A program made the position numbers and the translations under genes. 64,000 nucleotides of DNA. It comes from JBCBSZ01 sp039818945. GTDB lineage: Bacteria > Actinomycetota > Acidimicrobiia > Acidimicrobiales > Poriferisodalaceae. The notes under the pieces are model-generated. The model was not told the DNA's origin, made no database searches, and saw only the letters and a program-made list of their open reading frames with translations. Of the stretch, positions 51,457-58,775 are shown one piece after another (positions within the stretch are counted from its first letter, which is position 1; each line of letters begins with the position of its first letter). The stretch is from the NCBI GenBank assembly GCA_039818945.1, contig JBCBSZ010000001.1:1-64000 (forward strand). The letters are read 5' to 3'.

Positions 51457-53943
51457 TCACTCGTCGGCGAACCATCGGCGCTCGACCTCGGCGGCCGCCC
51501 CCTCGTCGCCTCCGGCCCGGTGCAGCCCGGCGAGCGCGTCGTAGTGGTCGCGCTGCCAGGGCTCGGCGGCGATCAGCGCCTCGAGGGCGACGATCCGGTC
51601 GGCCGCCTCGGCGTCGGCGGGCATCGCGGTGGCGGCCCGGATGGTCAGGCGCTCGACGCGACCTGGCCAGTCCTGCGCCCACTCGGCGGCGGCGACCGAG
51701 GGTGCGAGACCCGACCGCAGTCGGCTGAACGCCGCACCGGGATCGGTGACGACCAACCCCTCGACGAGGTCGAGGTCGAGCACACCGCCGAACCGGAGCA
51801 TGTCGTCGCTGGCGGTGAGGTGCCGGGACGCCTCGCCGGCCGGACGGTCGGGCTCGAGGCGGCGGCGGATCTCGCTGAGCGCGGTCCGCAGCAGGGTGCG
51901 CCCCTTCTCCGGTGGGCGGTCAGGCCACACCGCCTCGATGACCTGCTCGCGGCGCCCGCCCGTCCGCCCGTGCGAGGCGATGACGGTCAGCACCTCCAGC
52001 GCCTTCTTCGACTTCCAGTCCGACCGGCGCACCGTCCGGCCGTCGCAGCGCACCTCGTGGTCGCCGAGCACCCTGACCTCGGCCTCGTCACCACCCGCAC
52101 CGGCGTCGGCCTCCGCCCCGCCGTCGAGCACCCGGTCGGCGAGCTGCTCGATCGAGGCGTAGCCGCGAGCCCGGAGGTCGCGCAGCCGTCGAGCGTCGCG
52201 ATCGTGGTCGGGGTGGCTGGTCGCCCGGCTGCATCGCTCGCGGAGGATCGCACCATGGACCCGGGCGAGCTGGTGACGGGGGCCCGACCGGCGTTCGAGG
52301 GTCTCGGCGACCAGGAGCGCCTCGTCGTGGGCACCTCGGCGCACCAACGCCAGGCCCCGCACCGCCGACGCCGCGACGAAGGCCTCGCCGCCGGCGTCGA
52401 CCGATCCGGCGTAGGCGTCGTCGGCCAGCGGGGCTGCCGTTGCGTCGTCGCCGCGACCCAGCGCGCGCAAGGCCGCTGCGGCCAGGTCGAAGGGGTCGCC
52501 GCCGGGTGGATCGACCTCGCCCGTCTCTCCCTCGACGACGTCGAGCTGGGCGCCGAGCCAGCGCGCCGGACCCGTCGACGGGGCGTCGGCGAGCGCGGCC
52601 CGCGCGCCGAGCAGGTCGCCGAGGAGCCACCGGGTGCCGGCGAGCTCGGCTGCGATCCGTGCGGTTGCGGCCTCGTCGTCGCGCGCCGCACGCAGCGCCG
52701 ACTCGAAGGCCGTGGCCGCAGCGGCGAGCTCACCGCGGTGGGCCTCCACCGAGCCGAGGGCGAGCAGCGCCTCGCGGCGGGATCGCTCGGTCGTCGCCTG
52801 GGCCACCCGCAGTTCGGCGTCGGCGAGGGCGGCGTCGACCTCGACCGTCGCCTGCCCGGCGGCGAGCACCGGCGGGAAGCGACGGCGCAGCTCGGCGGGG
52901 AGCCGGTAGAGCCAGGTGAGCGCGCGCTCGACCCCGATCTCCGACAGGTGGCCGGCGAGCACGTCGGCCGCCGCATCGGGCTCACCGGCGTCGAGGAGGA
53001 GGTCGATGGCGGTCGTCGGGTCGTCGCCGGCGATCGCCGTGCCCGCAGCGACGCGAAGACGTGCGACCTCGGCGTCGTCCATCCCGCTGCGGTGGGCGAC
53101 GGCGGCGACCGCAGCCATGCGGACGTAGCCCCCGTGGTCGGTGAGGATCGGCGACTCCTCCACGACTCCCGCCGGGAGATCGAGGCCCAGCGACGCGGCC
53201 AGGTCGGCGGTCAGGTAGGCGACCGCGGCGAGGGCATCCACGAGCCGACCGCCGGACGGATCTGCGTCGCGGAGCTGCGCCAGGGGTACCGCGACGTGCT
53301 GCGCCGGATCGGTCTCCGGGGCGTGCGCGCCCGCCGCCATCGCCTGGGCCCAACCGCCGAGGGCCTGCCGCCACCGGTCGGCGACGTCGACCGGTGCGCC
53401 GTGCTGCTCGAACAGCGCCTCCGCCTCCGCCTCGTCGAAGGCCAGCTCCGCCGCGCCGAGGACGACCCGTCGTCCCGGCGGCACCAGACCGATCAGCCCG
53501 GCCGGACGGGCAGCTGCCGCGACGACGATGCGGCCGTCGTCGGGCAGCAGCTCGACGCACTCCGCGATCACCCGGTCGAGGTCGCCGTCGGCGGCGAGGT
53601 GCTGGTCGTCGATCACCACGGTGAGGGGCCCGCGATCGAAGAGGTCGAGGAGCTGCTCGGCGAGGTCGATCACGCGACGCGCGGCGCCGATCTCGGCGTC
53701 GAGGCCGTCGGCGACCATCTGCACGACGTCGGCCGCCGTGTCATACCCCGACGTCAGCCGGCACCAGGCCACGGTGCCACCGTCTGCGACCGCGAGCTGC
53801 GCCGCCACCGTGGTGCACCCCGACCCCTCGGGTGCCGCGAGCACGACCACCGGGGCGCGGCCGGCGAGAGCGAGAAGACGGGGCCGGTCGACCGCGACCC
53901 CGAGCCGGGGCGCACGGGTGAGCAACCTCGGACGTCCGGCCAT
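51457..53943 (-). CDS. MalT/SARP-like large transcriptional regulator
   Basis: An 828-residue regulator. Residues about 10-200 look like a MalT-type NTPase: LAAPEGSGCTTVAAQLA in the Walker A place, VVIDDQHL as Walker B and IVVAAAARP. The Walker A lysine is Cys here (GSGCTT), so ATP use is doubtful. A long TPR-like helical part follows (about 300-590). Near residue 600-830 lies a SARP-type winged helix (VRVLGDHEVRCDG, SDWKSKKALEVLTVIASHG) with a BTAD-like helical tail (EALIAAEPWQRDHYDALAGL). ATG 53943 follows TACCGT by 7 nt. Divergent from the kinase-receptor gene, its likely target. Confidence 0.83.
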   Translation of the reverse strand: MAGRPRLLTRAPRLGVAVDRPRLLALAGRAPVVVLAAPEGSGCTTVAAQLAVADGGTVAWCRLTSGYDTAADVVQMVADGLDAEIGAARRVIDLAEQLLDLFDRGPLTVVIDDQHLAADGDLDRVIAECVELLPDDGRIVVAAAARPAGLIGLVPPGRRVVLGAAELAFDEAEAEALFEQHGAPVDVADRWRQALGGWAQAMAAGAHAPETDPAQHVAVPLAQLRDADPSGGRLVDALAAVAYLTADLAASLGLDLPAGVVEESPILTDHGGYVRMAAVAAVAHRSGMDDAEVARLRVAAGTAIAGDDPTTAIDLLLDAGEPDAAADVLAGHLSEIGVERALTWLYRLPAELRRRFPPVLAAGQATVEVDAALADAELRVAQATTERSRREALLALGSVEAHRGELAAAATAFESALRAARDDEAATARIAAELAGTRWLLGDLLGARAALADAPSTGPARWLGAQLDVVEGETGEVDPPGGDPFDLAAAALRALGRGDDATAAPLADDAYAGSVDAGGEAFVAASAVRGLALVRRGAHDEALLVAETLERRSGPRHQLARVHGAILRERCSRATSHPDHDRDARRLRDLRARGYASIEQLADRVLDGGAEADAGAGGDEAEVRVLGDHEVRCDGRTVRRSDWKSKKALEVLTVIASHGRTGGRREQVIEAVWPDRPPEKGRTLLRTALSEIRRRLEPDRPAGEASRHLTASDDMLRFGGVLDLDLVEGLVVTDPGAAFSRLRSGLAPSVAAAEWAQDWPGRVERLTIRAATAMPADAEAADRIVALEALIAAEPWQRDHYDALAGLHRAGGDEGAAAEVERRWFADE

Positions 53944-53950
53944 CCGCTCG

Positions 53951-53956
53951 ACGGTA
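53951..53956 (-). promoter_or_regulatory. TAnnnT -10 box, leaderless promoter of the MalT/SARP-like regulator
   Basis: On the minus strand TACCGT is followed after 7 nt by the ATG at 53943. With the box at 53989 it makes a compact divergent pair of leaderless promoters in a 59-bp gap. Confidence 0.55.
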
Positions 53957-53988
53957 CCGCTGCCACGCTGCGCGTCCGGCGTGCCCCG

Positions 53989-53994
53989 TACCCT
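53989..53994 (+). promoter_or_regulatory. TAnnnT -10 box, leaderless promoter of the kinase-receptor gene
   Basis: TACCCT is followed after 8 nt by the ATG at 54003. No ribosome site lies between. Confidence 0.5.
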
Positions 53995-54002
53995 GGCCGG
54001 CG

Positions 54003-56630
54003 ATGGCGGCGGACGATCTCCGGGGGAGGAGGCTCGGCGGGTTCGAGCTGCGCGAACCCCTCGGCGAGGGCTCCTTCGGCGCGGTCTGGAAGGCTCGCCA
54101 GCTCCGCCTCGACCGCGACGTGGCGGTGAAGGTCCTCGATCCTCTCGTCGCCCGCGACCCGAACGCGGCCCGCCGGTTCGAGCGCGAGGGCCGCGCGGCC
54201 GCCTCGCTCGACCACCCGTCGATCGTCCCGGTCTACGAGGCCGGCGATGACGACGGCCTCTACTTCCTCGCGATGCGACTCGTCGACGGCGAGACGCTCG
54301 CCGACGTCATCGAGCGCGAGGCCCCGCTCGATCGCGGTCGGGTCGTCGAGCTCCTCACGCCGATCGCCGGGGCACTCGACGCGGCCCACGCGATCGACCT
54401 GATCCACCGCGACGTGAAGCCGGCCAACATCCTCCTCGAGGACGGCCGACCCTTCCTCACCGACTTCGGCATCGCCGCCTCGACCCGCGAGCTCGGGCGC
54501 TACACGACGGGGAGCATCGGCACCGCCGAGTACATGGCGCCCGAGCAGGCCCGCAACGAACCGGTCGACCATCGCAGCGACCTCTACGCGCTGGGCTGCG
54601 TCGCCTACCACGCGCTGACGGGCGTCTCACCGTTCGCCCGCGACGACATGGTGAGCACGCTGATGGCCCATTCGGCCGACGAGGTGCCGCCCACCGGCGA
54701 CGGCGGGCTGGACACCTTCTTCGCCCGTGCGCTCGCCAAGGACCCGGACGAGCGATTCGATCGCGCCACCGAACTGGTCGCCGCTCTCGGCGGCGGTGCG
54801 GCCGGCCCGCCGATGTCCTCGTCGGAGCGGCCGGGCGAACCCGCCCGCCGTCCCGTCGCGTGGCTGGCCGCCGGCGCTGCGCTCGTCGCCGCCGTGGTCG
54901 CTGGCGCCATCGCCCTCTCGGGAGGCGGCGACGATCCGGACGCGAGCGTCGAGACGAGCGCACCGGTGACCACCGCGGCGCCGACCTCGAGCCCACCCGC
55001 CGGCGACACCGCCGCTCCCGCGACGAGCGGACCGGCGACGACCGCGGCCACCGACGCCGCTGCGCTGCGCTCGGGCGGCAGCATCGCGGTCGGCACCCGC
55101 CTCGCGCTCGACGATCCCAACCCGCACTCGAACCTCGATGTCGCCCGACTGCTCGCCGAGAACGTCCTCCCCGTCATGTATCGGATCGACGAGCAGCTCG
55201 ATCCGGTCCCCAGCCTGGCCACCGGACCACCCGAACCCATCGACGGTGACCCGACCCGCCTCCGCTGGACGATCCACGACGACCGCACCTGGGACGACGG
55301 CAGTGCGGTCACCGCCGCCGACGTCGTCGCCACCTACGACTACCTGAGCGCCGCGGACACCAACGCCGGCAGCACCGGGCTGTACCGGACCGTCGCGGCG
55401 GTCCGAGCCGTGGACGCCACCACCCTCGAGCTCGACCTGACCGAACCGACCGGCGCCGCCTACCTGTTGTTCTCGACCATCCATCCGATCATCCAGGCGG
55501 CAGCGTGGGAGTCGCACCTCGGTGGCGGCGGGACCGCCACCGACTTCCTCGTGGACGGCGTCGACTTCGCTGCCGGGCCGTACCAGCTCGCCACCCGCCA
55601 GAACCCGGGCGAGATCGCCCTCTCCCGCAACCCGGAGTGGACCGTCGAACCGGCGCCGGCGCTCGACCGGATCGAGATCGCCGCGTACCCGACCTCCGAT
55701 GCGCTGGTCGCAGCCCAGCGCTCGCGGGAGGTCGACATGATCTGGGTCGACGACGTCGACCGGCTGGAGCTGCTCGACGCGGCGGCGCTGCCCGACACCG
55801 AGGTCGTGGTCGGCACGTCCAACGTCGCGCTGCAGCTGACGATGAACCTGCGGTCCGAGCCGCTCGCCGATCCGCTCGTGCGGCGGGCGATCCTCCACGC
55901 GATCGACCGGGCCGCCATCGCGGATGTCGCCGTGGGCCGCAAGACCGACTCCATCGCCGAGCCGTGGAACAGCCTCGTGTTCGGCCCCGGCCAGGACGGC
56001 AACGAGGACCCCTTCGCCGACACCCTCGACGTCGACGAGGCCAACCGCCTCCTCGACGAGGCCGGGTGGACCCGACCCGACGACACGGTGTTCCGCCGCC
56101 GCGACGGCGAGGACCTCGCACTCACCATGGTGCTGCTCTCCGATGCCGACAGCATCAACACCGCGCTGGCGGTCGAGGAGGCGCTGCAGGGGGTGGGCAT
56201 CGACATCACCGGCGCCGCCGCGTCGCTCGACATCACCAACGAGCGGACCGACACCGGCGACTTCGATCTCCTGCTCCAGTTCCGGATCTTCAGCAACGAC
56301 CCCGTGGGGACCGAACCGTCCTTCGCCAGCGACGGGTGCCCCACGACGGTGTCGGGCTGCACCGGCGACGGCGTGAACGTGGGTGCGTTCGCCGACGACG
56401 AGGTCGACGCCGCGCTGGAGCAGGCCGCCGCCGAGAACGACCCGGCGACCCGATTCGCCGCCTACGCCGAGGTGGATCGGCTCCTGCGCGAGGCCGTGCC
56501 GGCCGTGCCGCTCTACGTCGAACCGGCGTTCACCGCCTTCCGCGACGAGATCGGTGGCGTGACGGTCGCTCCCAACGTCGGACCGATCGTCAGCCTCCCC
56601 TCGTGGGGCTTCCTCGCCGAACCGGGTTGA
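54003..56630 (+). CDS. receptor Ser/Thr protein kinase fused to a family-5 solute-binding protein
   Basis: An 875-residue fusion. Residues 10-265 are a complete Hanks-type kinase: glycine loop GEGSFGAVW, K43 in VAVKVL, H135-R136-D137 in HRDVKPANILL, D154 in DFG and APEQ. One transmembrane helix follows (about 285-305), then a Thr/Ala/Pro linker. Residues about 340-875 are a full-length SBP family 5 (oligopeptide/nickel type) protein: VGTRLALDDPNPHSNLDVARLL, LRWTIHDDRTWDDGSAVTAADV, LRSEPLADPLVRRAILHAIDR, and a C-terminal EVDRLLREAVPAVPLYVEPA. This should sense an extracellular peptide or similar ligand and signal by phosphorylation; no ABC permease lies nearby. Most such kinases have PASTA or small sensors instead. 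Confidence 0.92.
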   Translation: MAADDLRGRRLGGFELREPLGEGSFGAVWKARQLRLDRDVAVKVLDPLVARDPNAARRFEREGRAAASLDHPSIVPVYEAGDDDGLYFLAMRLVDGETLADVIEREAPLDRGRVVELLTPIAGALDAAHAIDLIHRDVKPANILLEDGRPFLTDFGIAASTRELGRYTTGSIGTAEYMAPEQARNEPVDHRSDLYALGCVAYHALTGVSPFARDDMVSTLMAHSADEVPPTGDGGLDTFFARALAKDPDERFDRATELVAALGGGAAGPPMSSSERPGEPARRPVAWLAAGAALVAAVVAGAIALSGGGDDPDASVETSAPVTTAAPTSSPPAGDTAAPATSGPATTAATDAAALRSGGSIAVGTRLALDDPNPHSNLDVARLLAENVLPVMYRIDEQLDPVPSLATGPPEPIDGDPTRLRWTIHDDRTWDDGSAVTAADVVATYDYLSAADTNAGSTGLYRTVAAVRAVDATTLELDLTEPTGAAYLLFSTIHPIIQAAAWESHLGGGGTATDFLVDGVDFAAGPYQLATRQNPGEIALSRNPEWTVEPAPALDRIEIAAYPTSDALVAAQRSREVDMIWVDDVDRLELLDAAALPDTEVVVGTSNVALQLTMNLRSEPLADPLVRRAILHAIDRAAIADVAVGRKTDSIAEPWNSLVFGPGQDGNEDPFADTLDVDEANRLLDEAGWTRPDDTVFRRRDGEDLALTMVLLSDADSINTALAVEEALQGVGIDITGAAASLDITNERTDTGDFDLLLQFRIFSNDPVGTEPSFASDGCPTTVSGCTGDGVNVGAFADDEVDAALEQAAAENDPATRFAAYAEVDRLLREAVPAVPLYVEPAFTAFRDEIGGVTVAPNVGPIVSLPSWGFLAEPG

Positions 56631-56755
56631 CCCGACCAGGGCCAGAGCGGCCCGGCGAGCGAGCGGATGCGAAGCATCGAGGAAGCGAGCCCAGAGCGGG
56701 AGACGACGAGCCGGGTCGGGTTGACCCGGCTCGCCGGACGGGCTGAGGTGGCGGC
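56631..56755 (+). repeat. intergenic block with repeats and a 10-bp-stem hairpin
   Basis: The gap holds CCAGAGCGG twice (about 56642 and 56692, 50 bp apart), a small hairpin GATGC-GAA-GCATC (56666-56678) inside a GAGCG/GCGAGC-rich stretch, and GAGCCGGGTC-GGGTT-GACCCGGCTC (56708-56732), a 10-bp stem that is a probable terminator of the kinase gene. The first part resembles dispersed GC-rich intergenic repeats of actinobacteria. Confidence 0.55.
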
Positions 56756-57553
56756 GTGGAACGAGTCGACCTGCCCGACGTCACGCTCGCCGTCCGCAAG
56801 GTCGGTGACGGCCCGGCGCTCCCGCTGATCTGGGGCCACGGCCTGTCGAGCTCGATGGAGGGCGAGGACGAGCTCGGCCTCGTCGACTGGCACCGGGCCG
56901 CGCCCGACCGCACCGTCTGGCGCTACGACGCACGGGGTCACGGGGAGTCCGGCTCCACGCCCGACCCGGTCACCTACACCTGGGACCGGCTCGCGGCCGA
57001 TCAGCTCGCGCTCGCCGATGCGCTGGGCGTCGACCGCTACGTCGCGACCGGGGCGTCGATGGGCTGCGCCACGGCCCTGTTCGCTGCGCTCGCGGCCCCG
57101 GAGCGGATCGAGCGGCTGGTCCTCGTGATCCCGCCGACCGCGTGGGAGACCCGGGCGGCCCAGACCGACATGTACGGGATCATGGCCCGGCTCCTCGACG
57201 AGGACGATCTCGACACCCTGCTCGCCGGGGTCGACACCGCTGCCGTTCCCGACCCGTTCGCCGACGACGAGGCGTGGTCGGAGCGCTCGCGCCGGCGCCT
57301 GCTCGAGGCCGATCGGCCCCGCCTCGCCAACGTGCTGCGCGGTGCGGCCCTCGCCGACCTCCCGCCGCCGGAGCGGCTCAGGGACATCACCGCGCCGGCG
57401 CTCGTCCTCGCCTGGACCGGCGATCCGGGCCACCCGGTCGCGTCGGCCGAGGCGCTCCACGACCTGCTGCCCGACACCCGACTCCACGTGGCGAGCGATG
57501 CGGCGGCCCTCGGGACCTGGAGCGACCTGCTCCGCGAGTTCCTCCGCGGGTGA
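56756..57553 (+). CDS. alpha/beta hydrolase
   Basis: A 265-residue alpha/beta hydrolase. The oxyanion motif is WGHGLSSS, the nucleophile Ser is in ATGASMGCATALFAALAAPE (GxSxG as GASMG), an Asp lies in LAWTGDPGHPV and a late His in DTRLHVASD. A cap region between about 145 and 210 is acidic. The GTG at 56756 is preceded by gaggtgg. The substrate (ester, lactone or similar) cannot be told. Separated from the kinase-receptor by a hairpin, so independent expression is likely. Confidence 0.85.
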   Translation: MERVDLPDVTLAVRKVGDGPALPLIWGHGLSSSMEGEDELGLVDWHRAAPDRTVWRYDARGHGESGSTPDPVTYTWDRLAADQLALADALGVDRYVATGASMGCATALFAALAAPERIERLVLVIPPTAWETRAAQTDMYGIMARLLDEDDLDTLLAGVDTAAVPDPFADDEAWSERSRRRLLEADRPRLANVLRGAALADLPPPERLRDITAPALVLAWTGDPGHPVASAEALHDLLPDTRLHVASDAAALGTWSDLLREFLRG

Positions 57554-57559
57554 GCGAGT

Positions 57560-58753
57560 TCAGCCCCGATCGACCGTCCCGGTGATGACGCCGACCCCCT
57601 CGGCGCCCGCCTGGAGCGCGTAGTACAGGTAGTAGGTGTCGTCGACCTGCACCGCGCCCATCCACGGGAAGCCGAGACTGGCCGGCTGGGAGAACTGGTT
57701 GTCGAGCTCGATCACCGGGTTGTCGGCGTACCGCTGCCAGGCGATGCCCTGGTCGTCGCTGACCGCATAGCCGATGCGGAGGATGGCCTCGCCTGGCTCG
57801 GGGCCGGTGAACCCGACGTAGAACATCTCCAGGCCGTCGTCGGTGGCGAGCACCATCGGGCTCCCGGCCCCGGCGCCGTCCCAGGACTGGACCTCCGACG
57901 GTGCGAGCACGGGGTCCGCCCCGTACGGCGTGGCCGGGTCGTCGTGCGGGGTGAACGTCACCCCGTCGGTCGACGTGAGCACGCCGGTCGAGGCCGATCG
58001 CCCGTCCCGACCGTCGTAGAAGAGCGAGACGACGCCGTCGGCGACCACGACCGACTGCGGCACGATCTCGTCGTCCCACTCACCGGTCTCGGCGGTGTAG
58101 ATCGGCACGGGGTCGACGGTCCACGGACCTTCCGGCGCCGGCGCGGTCGCCCGCATGATCGCGGGGCCCGGGACCCGCCTCGACACGAGCTGACCGACGT
58201 ACATCACCCAGGTGCCGTCGTCGTCGACCCACACGACGGGGGCCTCGGGCTGCACGACGCGGCCGTCGACCGGTTCGAGCTCGTCGAGCACCGGCTCGTC
58301 GGACGGCCGGGTGAACTGCCTCCCGTCGTCGGACACGGCGTAGCCGATCGAGATCTCACGCCCCCACCCGGTGTAGAAGAGGTGGAAGCGGTCGTCGTGG
58401 TGCACGACCCAGGGCGCGTAGGTGAACCGGGTGTCCCACGTCGTGCCCAGCTCGAGCACCGGATCGCTCTCGTCGGCGACCGAGAGATCGAAGCTCACCG
58501 GTCCGTCGAACGGGGGCACGACCGCCGGCGGCGGTGCGGTGGTCGCGGGCGTGGACGTGGTCGCCGGCGCTTCCGTCGTCGGTGCTGGCGTGGTCGACGG
58601 CGCCGAGGTCGTCGACGTCGTCGCGGATGCGTCCGTCGCCGGGGTGACCGCGTCGTCCGAGTCCGAGTCCGAGCACGCGGTCGCGACCAGCGCGGCGACC
58701 ATGGCGATGGCGATCCCGCGCCGGGCCCGCCGAGACGTCCGTCGGTTCAGCAT
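57560..58753 (-). CDS. lipoprotein with five-bladed beta-propeller (glycoside hydrolase family 43/130-like)
   Basis: A 397-residue lipoprotein. GIAIAMVAALVATAC is the lipobox region, followed by a long Thr/Ala/Pro linker (about 30-75). The rest has repeated propeller blades: YAPWVVHHDDRFHLFYTGWG, IGYAVSDDGRQFTR, QPEAPVVWVDDDGTWVMYVG, PQSVVVADGVVSLFYDGRDG and GSPMVLATDDGLEMFYVGF, as in GH43/GH130-type folds. Acidic residues near each blade entry could be catalytic, but I cannot assign them. ATG 58753 is preferred to GTG 58762 because gggggtggg lies just upstream. Probably acts on extracellular glycans. Confidence 0.8.
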   Translation of the reverse strand: MLNRRTSRRARRGIAIAMVAALVATACSDSDSDDAVTPATDASATTSTTSAPSTTPAPTTEAPATTSTPATTAPPPAVVPPFDGPVSFDLSVADESDPVLELGTTWDTRFTYAPWVVHHDDRFHLFYTGWGREISIGYAVSDDGRQFTRPSDEPVLDELEPVDGRVVQPEAPVVWVDDDGTWVMYVGQLVSRRVPGPAIMRATAPAPEGPWTVDPVPIYTAETGEWDDEIVPQSVVVADGVVSLFYDGRDGRSASTGVLTSTDGVTFTPHDDPATPYGADPVLAPSEVQSWDGAGAGSPMVLATDDGLEMFYVGFTGPEPGEAILRIGYAVSDDQGIAWQRYADNPVIELDNQFSQPASLGFPWMGAVQVDDTYYLYYALQAGAEGVGVITGTVDRG

Positions 58754-58775
58754 GTGTCCCACCCCCAGGGCCGGT

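Noticed and set aside
51424..54129. A 901-codon plus-strand frame opposite the MalT/SARP-like regulator
   Set aside because: Same artefact type; it also overlaps the kinase-receptor start in another frame and has no recognisable motif.
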